A stretch of DNA of 64,000 nt from Marivivens geojensis (GCF_023540835.1 NZ_JALKCU010000008.1:19128-83127); one strand, 5' to 3'. Counted from the first letter of the stretch, positions 8,818 to 18,255 are shown. The notes: generated from the sequence alone by a model not told the origin. Program-made: numbers and translations.

Positions 8818-9563
8818 TGGCGATCTCTCTCGCATCTCTGCGCTCTGCGGTCACGCTGACCCCGCCGCGCATCTTGATCCACGGCGTCGCGGGTGTCGGT
8901 AAGTCGACCTTCGCGGCGGCCTCTGATCGGCCGGTGTTTGTTATGACCGAGGATGGTCTTGGGAAACTTCAGGTGCCGCATTTTCCGCTGGCGACGAGCT
9001 ATGCAGAAGTGGCGGAAGCCCTCGATGCGCTCCTGATGGAAGACCATGACTTTGGAACGGTGGTCATCGATAGCGTTGACTGGCTGGAGCCACTGATCTG
9101 GGCTGAGGCTTGTCGGCGCAATTCTTGGGTCAACATCGAGGCGCCGGGGTTTGGCAAGGGTTATGCTGAGGCCCTGACGGTTTGGCGGGACTATCTCGAC
9201 AAGCTGAATGCGCTTCGGGACCAGAAGGGCATGGTGGTCATCCAGATCGCCCATACGGATATCAAGCGGTTTGATAGCCCTGAGCATGAACCTTACGACC
9301 GCTATGTGATCAAGTTGCAGACCCGTGCTTCAGCGCTTTTGCAGGAGCATTCGGACGTCGTGCTCTTCGCCAACTACCAAATCTCGGTCGCCAAATCCGA
9401 CGTTGGCTTCAACAAGAAGGTGACTCGGGCGCTCGGGTCTGGTGCGCGTGTCATGCACACAGAGGAGCGCCCCGCATACCTTGCCAAGAACCGTTACGGC
9501 CTGCCGGACACCCTGCCACTTGAGTGGTCAGAGTTCCTCGCAGCCATGCCCCAACCTGAATGA
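8817..9563 (+). CDS. Phage RecA-like ATPase, Sak4/AAA_24 type
   Basis: A 248-residue P-loop ATPase. Walker A is GVAGVGKST at residues 23-31 and the hydrophobic-acidic TVVIDSVDWL serves as Walker B. Family members are short RecA-core proteins that promote single-strand annealing during phage recombination, usually paired with an SSB-like DUF669 protein, which is exactly the next gene. That pairing supports the call over a generic AAA ATPase. Confidence 0.8.
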   Translation: MAISLASLRSAVTLTPPRILIHGVAGVGKSTFAAASDRPVFVMTEDGLGKLQVPHFPLATSYAEVAEALDALLMEDHDFGTVVIDSVDWLEPLIWAEACRRNSWVNIEAPGFGKGYAEALTVWRDYLDKLNALRDQKGMVVIQIAHTDIKRFDSPEHEPYDRYVIKLQTRASALLQEHSDVVLFANYQISVAKSDVGFNKKVTRALGSGARVMHTEERPAYLAKNRYGLPDTLPLEWSEFLAAMPQPE

Positions 9564-9584
9564 TTTCTTTGAAAGGATAAAACC

Positions 9585-10076
9585 ATGGCACGTTTCGATA
9601 CGTCCTTTGATGCGACCAGCATTGAGCCCACCACCGCTTATGAGCTTCTACCAGCCGGCACCTATCGCGCCCAGATCGTTGAAAGTGAAATGCGCGTCAC
9701 AAAGAACGGTATGGGTCAGTTCTTATGGCTGATGATTGATATTCTTGAGGGGGAGCAACAGGGCCGGAAAATCTTCGATCAGCTGAACTTGGTGAACCCG
9801 AACCCGACCACTGTGGAAATCGCGCAGCGCACGCTCTCGGCCATCTGCCATGCCACGGGGCGGATGCATGTCAGTGACAGTGAGGAGCTGCACCTCATTC
9901 CGATGACGATCCAAGTCAAAATTAAGCCGCCAAAGAACGGCTACGGTGAGAGCAACGCGATTGCCTATTTGCCGCCTGACAAGGGGGCAACCACGGCAGC
10001 TCGCACCTCCTTGTCACCGTCCGTGTCTTCAGCGCCCCCGAAAATGGCCGCGGCACCCTGGAACAAGAAGGCCTGA
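9585..10076 (+). CDS. DUF669 family protein, SSB-like
   Basis: A 163-residue DUF669 protein. The pattern YELLPAGTYRAQIVESEMR, MGQFLWLMIDILEGEQQGRK and the ending AAPWNKKA are family features. DUF669 proteins are thought to be single-strand DNA binding partners of phage annealing ATPases. The tail is proline/serine-rich and flexible, as in SSBs. It follows the Sak4-like gene by 21 nt with GAAAGGA upstream. Confidence 0.8.
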   Translation: MARFDTSFDATSIEPTTAYELLPAGTYRAQIVESEMRVTKNGMGQFLWLMIDILEGEQQGRKIFDQLNLVNPNPTTVEIAQRTLSAICHATGRMHVSDSEELHLIPMTIQVKIKPPKNGYGESNAIAYLPPDKGATTAARTSLSPSVSSAPPKMAAAPWNKKA

Positions 10077-10140
10077 TCCATCGCGCTGCCTTGCGCCTCG
10101 CGTGACGGGGCAGCGCAGGACCCCATTTGAGGATAGTTTT

Positions 10141-10503
10141 ATGACTGACATGACCAACGCGGCTTCTCTGGCCGTGATCGGCCCCGGCGTGCCTGACGCT
10201 CAAGGCCGATTGATCGAACTTGATGATGCCATTTCCAAAATCCGCACCCAGATCGCGACGGCCGATTTGGCACGGCAGCGTGGCCAAAAGCCCATCGACC
10301 CGGACTGGTTCCACCGCGCGCGTACCGCACTTCGGCATTTGAGCCGTGAGCGGGCTGAACTTTTGGCACAAGGCACAAGCCGACGCCCGCGCGAAACGTT
10401 CAAAGACGCGCTGATTGGCGTGCTGCGTGACCGCCATGACCCCGAGTCCTGGGACAACCTTTTGGCCGAGGCTCGAGAGAGGGTTAAAGGGGAGGGGCTG
10501 TGA
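10141..10503 (+). CDS. Hypothetical phage protein
   Basis: A 120-residue, mostly helical protein with arginine-rich C-terminal half. The ATG at 10141 follows GAGGATAG; longer readings in the same frame run back into the DUF669 gene. The stop overlaps the next ATG (TGATG). Its position between the SSB-like protein and the nuclease suggests recombination or replication, but there is no recognised domain. Confidence 0.65.
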   Translation: MTDMTNAASLAVIGPGVPDAQGRLIELDDAISKIRTQIATADLARQRGQKPIDPDWFHRARTALRHLSRERAELLAQGTSRRPRETFKDALIGVLRDRHDPESWDNLLAEARERVKGEGL

Positions 10504-11447
10504 TGGCTGAGCTACCCGAAGCACCCACACCGACGCTGACTGCGATATATGCTGATTATGAGGCCCGCCAGGGCGATGGGTTCCGCGATCACCTTGGGGC
10601 CTCGATTATTGGTAAGTCTTGCGCCCGTGCGCTCTGGTACGATTTCCGCTGGGTGACACCATCGTGTCATTCCGGTCGCCTGTTGCGCCTTTTTGAGACC
10701 GGCCAGCTGGAAGAGGACCGTCTCGTGCGCAATTTGCGCGCCACCGGGGCGACGGTGCTTGAGGTCGATCCGGAAACTGGTCGCCAGTTCCGGGTTGAAG
10801 CCCATGGTGGGCATTTTGGCGGCTCGCTCGATGGGGTAGCTACTGGCCTTCTTGAGGCGCCGAAGACCTGGCACGTGCTGGAGTTCAAAACGCATGGGCT
10901 CAAGAGCTTCAAGGAGCTGAGCGCCAAGGGCGTGGTGGTGGCCAAACCACAGCACACAGCCCAAATGCAGATCTACATGCATCTGACGGGCATCACCCGC
11001 GCGCTCTATGTGGCGGTCTGCAAGGACAGTGATGCGTTGCATATCGAGCGCATCGAGGCCGACAGCGCAATGGCCGAACGCCTCCTCGAGAAGGCGGGGC
11101 GCATCATCTTCGCCCAGCAGCCACCTATGCGGATCAGCGAGGACCCAGCGTGGTTTGAGTGTCGGTTCTGTGATCATCACGCCCTCTGTCACGAAGGTGG
11201 TGGCGCCGCGGTCAATTGCCGATCCTGTCTGCATTCCACCCCGATTGAAGGTGGATGGCATTGTGCACGCCATGACCGGATGCTGTCAGCGCTTGAACAG
11301 CGCGCGGCCTGTACGCGCCATCTCTTCATCCCCGATCTCGTTCCGGGCGTGGTCATCGATGCGGGCAACGATGTTGTCACCTACCGCATGGCCGATGGCT
11401 CGACTTGGGCAAATGACGCTCGCCACTCGGAGGCTGCGCCATGCTGA
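10503..11447 (+). CDS. PD-(D/E)XK nuclease with Cas4-like cysteine cluster
   Basis: A 314-residue RecB/Cas4-like nuclease. Catalytic residues visible are D110 (GGSLDG) and E127-x-K129 (HVLEFKTHG). C40 and the cysteines of CRFCDHHALC would hold a 4Fe-4S cluster as in Cas4/AddB-type exonucleases. A second cysteine group (CRSCLH and WHCARH) follows. It likely resects DNA for the Sak4/DUF669 annealing system. A GTG at 10500 is possible but the ATG at 10503 is preferred. Confidence 0.8.
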   Translation: MAELPEAPTPTLTAIYADYEARQGDGFRDHLGASIIGKSCARALWYDFRWVTPSCHSGRLLRLFETGQLEEDRLVRNLRATGATVLEVDPETGRQFRVEAHGGHFGGSLDGVATGLLEAPKTWHVLEFKTHGLKSFKELSAKGVVVAKPQHTAQMQIYMHLTGITRALYVAVCKDSDALHIERIEADSAMAERLLEKAGRIIFAQQPPMRISEDPAWFECRFCDHHALCHEGGGAAVNCRSCLHSTPIEGGWHCARHDRMLSALEQRAACTRHLFIPDLVPGVVIDAGNDVVTYRMADGSTWANDARHSEAAPC

Positions 11448-14224
11448 CCCTACGCCCCTATCAACAGGCCGCGATCAGCGCGATCTACGGCTATTTCCGA
11501 GAAAACACAGGTAACCCGATGGTCGTGATGCCGACTGGCTGCCATGCTGCTGGCACACAAATCCTGATGTTCGACGGCAGCATCAAGCCCGTGGAAGACG
11601 TCGTCGTTGGCGATGTGCTGATGGGGCCTGACAGCACGCCACGAAATGTCCTTCGCCTCGCCCGCGGCGTCGAGCCGCTTTACCGGATTACGCCCAAGAA
11701 AGGCGAAGCCTTCATTGTCAATGAGGGTCATGTGCTCTCCCTACAGACGACCAACGAGGGGAAACCCCACGCCTCCAATACGACCGGGAAAGAAATCGAC
11801 AATATTACGGTTGGCGATTGGCTGACGCGGTCGAAGTCATGGAAACATCTGCGCAAGCTTCGTCGCACTGGAGTCGAATTTCCTGGCCTTGGTGAGCCGC
11901 CGCTTGACCCTTGGTGCGTCGGCGTTCTACTCGGCGATGGCTGCGTTGTCAGCGGCGTGTCGATCTGTAATCCAGATTTCGAAGTATTGCGCGAATTCGA
12001 AGAGCGGATGGTTGGCCTGGGCCTGAACCTGCGCTGGTCCCAGAAGCCGAACAGCAAGGCTTATAATGCCTTTTTTACGGATCCCTTGGCCAACTCCTGC
12101 AGGCCAAATCGTGTCACGGCAATCCTGCGGGATCTTGGTATGGCAGGCTGTCGCGCCGATACGAAATTCGTTCCTGATGTTTACAAGCGAGGCAGCCGGC
12201 AAGTTCGCCTCGAAGTCCTGGCGGGGCTCATCGACACCGATGGTCATTACGATGGCAAGCTTTTCGATTTCGTCTCGAAGTCCCGTCGGCTTGCGGAGGA
12301 TGTGGTGTTCATCGCGCTGAGCCTTGGTCTGTTTGCCAAGGTGAAGGAATGCCGCAAGGGCTGTCAGACAGGTGCAGTGGGCACCTATTGGCGGGTGTCC
12401 ATTTCTGGGGGCATTGATGTTGTCCCGACCAGAGTGCCGCGCAAACAGGCGACGCCTCGATGCCAGAAGAAGAACCCGCTTGTTACAGGCTTCGATGTTG
12501 AGCCGATCGGCAATGGCGCCTTCTATGGGTTCACACTGGATGGAGACCACCTCTACCTGACGTCTGACTTTGTGATTCACCACAACAGCGGCAAGTCGAT
12601 TGTGATCGGATCATTCGTCGAGGAGGTGCTAAAAGCCTGGCCTGATCAGCGTATTCTGGTTGTGACCCATGTACGTGAGCTGATTGCCCAGAACCATGCT
12701 GAGATGATTGGGCTCTGGCCCGAGGCGCCAGCTGGCATTTACTCAGCGGGCCTCGGCAAGCGCGAAGCGCAGGCGCAGATCCTCTTTGCAGGCATTCAGT
12801 CGATCCACCGCCGCGCGGCTGAGATCGGCCACACGGATCTGGTGCTGATCGACGAGGCGCATCTCATCCCGGGCACATCGAGCACGATGTATCGGCGCTT
12901 CCTTGATGACCTCACTCGCATCAATCCGGCGCTTAAAGTGATCGGCCTGACCGCCACGCCGTTCCGTGTCGACAGCGGCATGTTGCACGAAGGTAAGAAC
13001 GCGCTTTTTACGGATATCGCCTTCGAGGCGCCGGTGCGTGATTTGATGGATGCCGGGTATCTATGCCCGCTCGTATCAAAACAACCAGCCACGCGATTAG
13101 ATGTCTCAAGAGTTGGCACCCGTGCTGGTGATTATATTCAGCGCGATTTGGCGGCAGCGGTCGATCAAACCGCCATCACCCGCGCTGCGGTCAGCGAAAT
13201 CATGGAACAGGGGCGTGATCGTAAGTCCTGGCTCGCCTTCTGTGCGGGCGTCGATCATGCCCGTCATGTCGCCGAGGAGTTTGAGCGTCGAGGTATCATC
13301 TGCCGCACGATCTTTGGTGACACGCAGAAGGAGGATCGGGACGCCATTATTGCCGCGTTCAAGCGAGGCGAGATCCGCGCGCTTTCCTCAATGGGGGTGC
13401 TCACCACCGGATTTAATGCGCCGGGTGTGGATCTGATTGCACTCCTGCGCCCGACTAAATCTGCGGGGCTTTATGTCCAAATGGTGGGACGAGGCACGCG
13501 TCTCGCGCCAGGTAAAGAGAACTGCCTTGTTCTGGACTTTGCGGGCAATGTCCAACGCCACGGTCCGATTGATCTGGTGCGTCCCAAACGTCCGGGAGAG
13601 GGCGGTGGCGGGGAGGCCCCAACAAAGGTCTGCCCAGACTGTGACAGCATCATCGCGCTCTCTGCAATGGACTGTCCGGACTGCGGCCATGTCTTTCCAG
13701 AGCGTGAGGTTAAGATCGCACCAACGGCGGCGGTGCTGCCGGTCCTTTCGCCAAAACAAGAATGGCTCGCCGTCGAGGGCGTGGCCTACAGCCGCCACGA
13801 CAAAAGAGGCGGGCCGCCATCGCTCAAAGTGACCTATAGCTGCGGCCTTAAAACTTACAGCGAATGGGTTTGCCTTGAGCACAAGAGTTATGCGCGCCGG
13901 AAGGCTGTCGATTGGTGGCGCATGCGTGCGCCGCGGTGTCCTGTGCCGCTCAGTGTGGATGAGGCTCTTTTGCAGGTCGGTCAGCTGATGCGGCCGAGCG
14001 CAATCTCCCTGCGGCCCATTGGGCGCTATGTCGAAATCTCTGGTCATAGGTTTGATCCATGTTCTCATCCGATCCCGGCCTCTGCGCCGTCTGCCACCGG
14101 CAACCTCGTGGGTTTGGGTGGTTCGATCGCGCTTTTAGCGTCTCCGACCCGCGCCGCGATGCCAGTCGCCAGCACCTCTGCAGCCTTACCTGCCAAGACA
14201 TCTGCCACGGGAGGTCGGGCATGA
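11441..14224 (+). CDS. DEAH superfamily 2 helicase interrupted by an intein
   Basis: A 927-residue precursor. The host part is a phage SF2 helicase: N-terminal LRPYQQAAISAIYGYF, Walker A PTGSGKS, LIDEAHLI (motif II), GLTATPFR (motif III) and MVGRGTRLAPGK (motif VI). A C-terminal zinc ribbon follows, with CPDCDS and CPDCGHVF. Walker A is split after PTG by a 349-residue intein (residues 34-382), which must be spliced out for ATPase activity. The last 55 codons are low complexity and overlap the next gene. It probably unwinds DNA at replication forks or in recombination. Confidence 0.93.
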   Translation: MLTLRPYQQAAISAIYGYFRENTGNPMVVMPTGCHAAGTQILMFDGSIKPVEDVVVGDVLMGPDSTPRNVLRLARGVEPLYRITPKKGEAFIVNEGHVLSLQTTNEGKPHASNTTGKEIDNITVGDWLTRSKSWKHLRKLRRTGVEFPGLGEPPLDPWCVGVLLGDGCVVSGVSICNPDFEVLREFEERMVGLGLNLRWSQKPNSKAYNAFFTDPLANSCRPNRVTAILRDLGMAGCRADTKFVPDVYKRGSRQVRLEVLAGLIDTDGHYDGKLFDFVSKSRRLAEDVVFIALSLGLFAKVKECRKGCQTGAVGTYWRVSISGGIDVVPTRVPRKQATPRCQKKNPLVTGFDVEPIGNGAFYGFTLDGDHLYLTSDFVIHHNSGKSIVIGSFVEEVLKAWPDQRILVVTHVRELIAQNHAEMIGLWPEAPAGIYSAGLGKREAQAQILFAGIQSIHRRAAEIGHTDLVLIDEAHLIPGTSSTMYRRFLDDLTRINPALKVIGLTATPFRVDSGMLHEGKNALFTDIAFEAPVRDLMDAGYLCPLVSKQPATRLDVSRVGTRAGDYIQRDLAAAVDQTAITRAAVSEIMEQGRDRKSWLAFCAGVDHARHVAEEFERRGIICRTIFGDTQKEDRDAIIAAFKRGEIRALSSMGVLTTGFNAPGVDLIALLRPTKSAGLYVQMVGRGTRLAPGKENCLVLDFAGNVQRHGPIDLVRPKRPGEGGGGEAPTKVCPDCDSIIALSAMDCPDCGHVFPEREVKIAPTAAVLPVLSPKQEWLAVEGVAYSRHDKRGGPPSLKVTYSCGLKTYSEWVCLEHKSYARRKAVDWWRMRAPRCPVPLSVDEALLQVGQLMRPSAISLRPIGRYVEISGHRFDPCSHPIPASAPSATGNLVGLGGSIALLASPTRAAMPVASTSAALPAKTSATGGRA
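11540..12586 (+). other. Intein with LAGLIDADG endonuclease in the helicase Walker A motif
   Basis: The intein begins with Cys34 (CHAAGTQILMFDGSIKPVED) and ends FVIHHN, followed by Ser383. It therefore has the canonical Cys1, penultimate His, terminal Asn and Ser+1 of a class 1 self-splicing intein. Homing endonuclease motifs are WCVGVLLGDG (158-167) and AGLIDTDG (261-268). Removal joins PTG to SGKS and rebuilds the P-loop. Length is 1047 nt, in frame throughout. Confidence 0.93.
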
Positions 14225-14445
14225 TCGATGCGACTTCGACTGAAATGCAGGCGATGACCGCCGGCGGCCAACAGGGGGGAGACTTTCTCGAGAGGATCGG
14301 AAAATCCGATCTCGTGACCCTGACTGAAATTGAGTGGGACCGCTTTCTCGACGCGGTGATCACCGGATATTGCGACCACTTGCGCGCGCTGGCGAGCCAG
14401 GACCGCACAGGCTTTGAGCCCATGACCCCTGAGGTGACTTTCTGA
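14059..14445 (+). CDS. DUF6511-like zinc-binding phage protein
   Basis: A 128-residue protein that overlaps the helicase 3' end by 166 nt in another frame. The N-terminus holds CAVCHRQPRGFGWFD and HLCSLTCQDICHG, a two-pair cysteine arrangement that I recall from DUF6511 proteins, so the long form starting at ATG 14059 is preferred over a short form starting at 14221. The C-terminal half is acidic and helical. Its stop overlaps the primase start by 1 nt. Function unknown, replication neighbourhood. Confidence 0.65.
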   Translation: MFSSDPGLCAVCHRQPRGFGWFDRAFSVSDPRRDASRQHLCSLTCQDICHGRSGMIDATSTEMQAMTAGGQQGGDFLERIGKSDLVTLTEIEWDRFLDAVITGYCDHLRALASQDRTGFEPMTPEVTF

Positions 14446-16766
14446 TGACCAACACATCCTTCATGGCGCGTTTTGGTGCGCGTCTCATCACCAATGGATA
14501 TGCCATCCTACCAATTGGTCCCGGTACGAAAAAGCCGGGTCGTTATCAGCGCGGAGTTTGGGTGGATTATCCCGAATGGAACCGCCACGCGGAGCGCGGC
14601 ACGACTGAGGTTGAGGTGACCACATGGGCCACCTGGCCAGATTGCGGTGTGGGCATCGTGGGCGGGTCTGTGGCAGCTGTTGATATCGACATCAAAGAGG
14701 ATGCCGAGCTCGCTCTGCGGATCGAACAGCTGGCCCGTGAGCGTCTTGGGGATACACCTGCTTTGCGTATTGGCCGGGCGCCAAAACGCATGCTGGTTTA
14801 TCGCACGTCCACACCGTTTCGGGGTATTAAGCTCCATCCGCTGGAGGTCTTGTGTCTTGGGCAACAGTTCGTGGCCTATGCCAATCATCCGGACACCGGT
14901 GCTCCCTATGCCTGGCCTGAGGAGGGCCTCGCGGACATCGACATCACCGACCTGCCAGAAATTACCGTCGAGGCTGCCAGCGCTTTCCTCGAGGAGGCCT
15001 ATGCAATGTTGCCAGAAGCTCTACGCCCGCGCGGGCTGGCGGGCCAGGCGGTCGAGGCTGAACATCTGCGCAGCCATAGCCAGATCGGTAGCTTGCCCGC
15101 CATTAAGGCGGCGCTCGCTTGGCTGCCCAACGCAGAGCTTGATTATGACAGCTGGATGCGGGTTGGTATGGCGTTAAAGGGCGCGCTTGGCGCGGCGGGG
15201 GTGGATCTTTTTTGCGATTGGTCCGCGCAGGCAGAGAAGGATGTACCCACCACCACGATGAGAGCGTGGGAGAGCTTCAAGCCCGACCGGATTGGGGCGG
15301 GCACGATCTATCATCTGGCAATGGAACGTGGTTGGCAGCCGGAGGCGGATCTGCGTTTGGACGGCAGCCTTGCAGTAGGTGACGATCACCCTGCTGCGGG
15401 ACTTCTGGCGCGTTTGGATGCACCGTCCGAAACGGCAGCCAAGCTCGAGGCCTCTCCGTTCTCCTTGACTCTTCCGGACGGTCTGGTGGGCGATATAACG
15501 GCTTACATGCTGGCCACGGCTCGGCGCCCCCAGCCGCTCCTATCTCTGGGGGCCAGCCTTTGCGCGATTGGTGCTTTGATGGGGCGGAACTATCGCACCG
15601 AGAGCAACCTGCGCTCGAACCTTTATGTTGTTGGCATTGCCGACAGTGGCTCGGGTAAAAACCACGCCCGGGAAATCATTAACGAGACCTTCTTTGAGGC
15701 AGGGCTCGCCCATCACCTTGGAGGGAACAAGATCGCCTCTGGTGCCGGCCTTCTGACCGCTTTGCATCGTCAACCCGCGACCCTCTTTCAGATCGACGAA
15801 TTTGGGATGTTTTTGTCGGCTGCTGCAGATCGAAAGCGCAGTCCGCGCCACATCACGGAAATCCTCGATAATATGACCGAGCTCTACACCTCGGCGGGCG
15901 GCGTCTTTCTCGGCGCCGAATACGCCAACCGGGATGGCTCAAACGAGCGGCGCGACATCAACCAACCTTGCCTATGTGTCTATGGGACGACGACGCCTTT
16001 GCACTTCTGGGGCGCACTGCAAGGGGCAAACGTTGTGGATGGCTCGCTCGCCCGCTTCCTGATCCTGCCAAGCGATGAGGACTACCCCGATGAAAACATC
16101 ACCGTCGGTATCCGTCAGGCGCCACCCTCGCTGATCAATGGCCTACAACTCATCGCCGCGGCGGGAGGGGGTAAAACCGGCAACCTGATGGGCAAGACCG
16201 CGGATCAGAACACGCCCGTGAACCCAATGATTGTGCCGATGACCGAGGAGGCTCGGGCTCGGTTCCGTGGGCTGAGTGTTGCCTTGACGGAGGAACTGCG
16301 GGCTGCTGCTGGTACGGCCTTCACAGCCATCCTCGCCCGCATCGGGGAAAATGCTTTGAAGCTCGCGCTGATCGTTGCGGTAGGGCGTAGCCCGATTAGC
16401 CCCGAGATTGATCTCTCCGCGGCGGACTGGGCCATTTCCTTCGTACGGCACTATGCTCAGCGCACGATGGAGGCGGTCGAGCGCCATGTCGCGGATACAG
16501 AGACGGAGGCGCATCTGAAGCGGCTCAAGGAGATCATCCGCGCCTCAGGGTCCAAGGGCATCTCTAAATCCGAGATCACTCGATCTTCACAGTGGCTGAA
16601 ATCCCGGGACCGAGATGAGATCCTGCTCACCCTGATCGAGAGTGGGGACATCACCACGGGTATGCGCGGGTCACCAACTAGGCAGGCGATGGTCTATCGT
16701 ATGGCTCATTGGGGTGGCCGTTGGCGAGATGCTTCAGGCCGTAAAATCATGCAGAAAGAACTTTGA
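14445..16766 (+). CDS. Primase-polymerase with C-terminal helicase-like ATPase
   Basis: A 773-residue replication protein. The N-terminal domain has the Prim-Pol pattern: GYAILPIGPGTKKPG, then GVGIVGGSVAAVDIDIK carrying the catalytic acidic pair. A PriCT-like middle (YDSWMRVGMALKGALG) follows. From about residue 350 a DUF3987-like ATPase core has Walker A GIADSGSGKNHAR and the Walker B-like LFQIDEFGMFLSA. Such proteins prime and open phage replication forks. AT-rich DNA directly downstream may be the origin. Confidence 0.85.
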   Translation: MTNTSFMARFGARLITNGYAILPIGPGTKKPGRYQRGVWVDYPEWNRHAERGTTEVEVTTWATWPDCGVGIVGGSVAAVDIDIKEDAELALRIEQLARERLGDTPALRIGRAPKRMLVYRTSTPFRGIKLHPLEVLCLGQQFVAYANHPDTGAPYAWPEEGLADIDITDLPEITVEAASAFLEEAYAMLPEALRPRGLAGQAVEAEHLRSHSQIGSLPAIKAALAWLPNAELDYDSWMRVGMALKGALGAAGVDLFCDWSAQAEKDVPTTTMRAWESFKPDRIGAGTIYHLAMERGWQPEADLRLDGSLAVGDDHPAAGLLARLDAPSETAAKLEASPFSLTLPDGLVGDITAYMLATARRPQPLLSLGASLCAIGALMGRNYRTESNLRSNLYVVGIADSGSGKNHAREIINETFFEAGLAHHLGGNKIASGAGLLTALHRQPATLFQIDEFGMFLSAAADRKRSPRHITEILDNMTELYTSAGGVFLGAEYANRDGSNERRDINQPCLCVYGTTTPLHFWGALQGANVVDGSLARFLILPSDEDYPDENITVGIRQAPPSLINGLQLIAAAGGGKTGNLMGKTADQNTPVNPMIVPMTEEARARFRGLSVALTEELRAAAGTAFTAILARIGENALKLALIVAVGRSPISPEIDLSAADWAISFVRHYAQRTMEAVERHVADTETEAHLKRLKEIIRASGSKGISKSEITRSSQWLKSRDRDEILLTLIESGDITTGMRGSPTRQAMVYRMAHWGGRWRDASGRKIMQKEL

Positions 16767-17106
16767 TGGGGTGTAATGCATTGGAAAATATGGACAAAGT
16801 GAGATTGATCACCTTCTTCAATCTTTCAAGAGGACACCTATTCCCCTACGCGTGTACGCGCGCGCGGTTTAATAATAGAATGACTACCTTCTATAATAAT
16901 ATGAATTATATATATTATACAGACACGCCAATGGGTTAGCGTGGGTAAAGCTTCATTCTGGCCTATTGAAGTTCTAGAAAAATCAGCCGGGCGGCCCGCT
17001 CGCCCCGAATATGACCTGACCAGACCACCCTTCTGGGCCTGGCGAGACCGCAGCCTTCATCGGCCAGCCTTCTCGCCGCGCTCGCGACAACGAAGAGGAG
17101 GTCTTT
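16767..17106 (+). other. Gene-free AT-rich segment, candidate replication origin
   Basis: This 340-nt gap has no convincing gene; the 16941-17189 reading is an unlikely arginine-rich frame. It holds an alternating CG/TA stretch (about 16850-16868) followed by a very AT-rich run at about 16870-16920 made of TATA and AATAAT steps. Such a sharp GC-to-AT transition right after a primase gene resembles a DNA-unwinding element. An RBS-like GAAGAGGAGG closes the gap before the RuvC-like gene. Confidence 0.35.
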
Positions 17107-17595
17107 ATGACCCAATACAACGAACACCCGCGCTGCAATCTGGCGCTCGATCTCGGCACCACAACCGGCTGGGCTCTGCGCGGCTTTGATGGCCTGATCA
17201 CCAGCGGCACGGTCAGCTTTAAACCTGGACGCTATGATGGCGGTGGGATGCGTTATCTGCGCTTTACCAACTGGCTTACGGAGTTGGATCGGCTCTCAGG
17301 GCCAATTGAGGCGATCTATTTTGAAGAGGTGCGCCGGCATCGTGGGACAGACGCAGCCCATGTCTATGGGGGTCTAATGGCGACGCTTGAGACCTGGGCT
17401 GAGCTGCGCGGCGTGCCCTATCAGGGTGTCCCTGTTGGAACCATCAAACGTCATGCCACTGGCCGCGGGAATGCACCCAAAGAGGCCATGATCGCCGCAG
17501 CGCAGGCGCGGGGGTATAGCCCGGCGGATGACAATGAGGCTGATGCGATCGCGATCCTACATTGGGCGCTGGAAACTGGCGGAGGGCTCCGCTGA
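17107..17595 (+). CDS. RuvC-like Holliday junction resolvase
   Basis: A 162-residue RNase H-fold nuclease of the phage RuvC type. Catalytic acids are visible in ALDLGTTTGWA (D15), IYFEEVRRHRG and the C-terminal DDNEADAIAI. Family members cut four-way junctions or branched DNA before packaging. GAGGAGG precedes the ATG. It begins a second early cluster after the possible origin and its stop overlaps the next gene (TGATG). Confidence 0.85.
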   Translation: MTQYNEHPRCNLALDLGTTTGWALRGFDGLITSGTVSFKPGRYDGGGMRYLRFTNWLTELDRLSGPIEAIYFEEVRRHRGTDAAHVYGGLMATLETWAELRGVPYQGVPVGTIKRHATGRGNAPKEAMIAAAQARGYSPADDNEADAIAILHWALETGGGLR

Positions 17596-17801
17596 TGGGC
17601 ATGCGGTTCACTCCCAAGGGCTACGGTGGCAACAGGCGAACGCCGGATGAAGTCAAACGCGATGGGTGGCGTGATCAACATGTTCTCGCAGTCTCGCTAG
17701 AAGATCACCGTCTCACGTGGCCTGAGCGTGAGATGGTTCGTCAACTCGGAGAAAAACTCTACGGCAAATTGCCGGAGGGCGGGGAGGGTCGGCATGGATA
17801 A
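17595..17801 (+). CDS. Small hypothetical phage protein
   Basis: A 68-residue protein starting in the TGATG overlap with the resolvase gene and overlapping the next gene by 8 nt. The composition is charged (MRFTPKGYGGNRRTPDEVKR). No domain is recognised. The tight packing supports real coding. Confidence 0.6.
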   Translation: MGMRFTPKGYGGNRRTPDEVKRDGWRDQHVLAVSLEDHRLTWPEREMVRQLGEKLYGKLPEGGEGRHG

Positions 17802-18219
17802 GACCTGGACCCGCGCTCGCGTGGCTGACCGGCTTGAGCTGGCAGCCGATGTTATGAAGTCCGCACCGGACGTCAAACCGCAGGGGTATTTTAACTCCTG
17901 GCCAGTCTATCTCAGCACCTGGGCTGATCAGGTTGGCCAAGAGCCGCGCAGCCGGCGCCCTCTTCCCTCGGCGCGGATGATCACGGAAGCGGATGAGGCA
18001 ATGCTGTGGTTGAGGTGGGTGGAAAAAGACATCGGCCAAGTGCTTTGGGCACGCGCCAATCGCAAACCTTGGAAGGGCATCTGCTGGGAGCATGGGGTAA
18101 GCCGAGCCACAGCCAATCGGCGGTTTGAGTTCGGCCTCGCGGTTATTGCCCTGCATCTGAATGGACGGGTTGTGCCGCAAAGGCGGTCGATGGATTTTGT
18201 GATAGCCCAGGTGTCGTGA
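17794..18219 (+). CDS. DUF6362-like phage protein
   Basis: A 141-residue protein with TRARVADRLELAADVMKSAP, PQGYFNSWPVYLSTWADQ and GVSRATANRRFEFGLAVIALHLNG, a pattern I associate with DUF6362 phage proteins. The last segment reads as a helix-turn-helix, so DNA binding is plausible. GGGGAGGG precedes the ATG at 17794. It lies between replication genes and the toxin-antitoxin pair; it could be a late-gene regulator, but that is inference. Confidence 0.65.
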   Translation: MDKTWTRARVADRLELAADVMKSAPDVKPQGYFNSWPVYLSTWADQVGQEPRSRRPLPSARMITEADEAMLWLRWVEKDIGQVLWARANRKPWKGICWEHGVSRATANRRFEFGLAVIALHLNGRVVPQRRSMDFVIAQVS

Positions 18220-18255
18220 GCTCTGTGCCGTGCTGTGGTGGCACGGCACCTTTTC

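Noticed and set aside
10512..11273. 253-residue minus-strand reading opposite the nuclease gene
   Set aside because: It mirrors the codon pattern of the real gene on the other strand, has no domain and no ribosome site.
13388..14068. 226-residue minus-strand reading opposite the helicase
   Set aside because: Overlaps conserved helicase motifs; no start signal or family.
16941..17189. Reading of 82 residues in the gap before the RuvC-like gene
   Set aside because: Arginine-rich, overlaps the RuvC-like start and has no ribosome site; better explained as non-coding.
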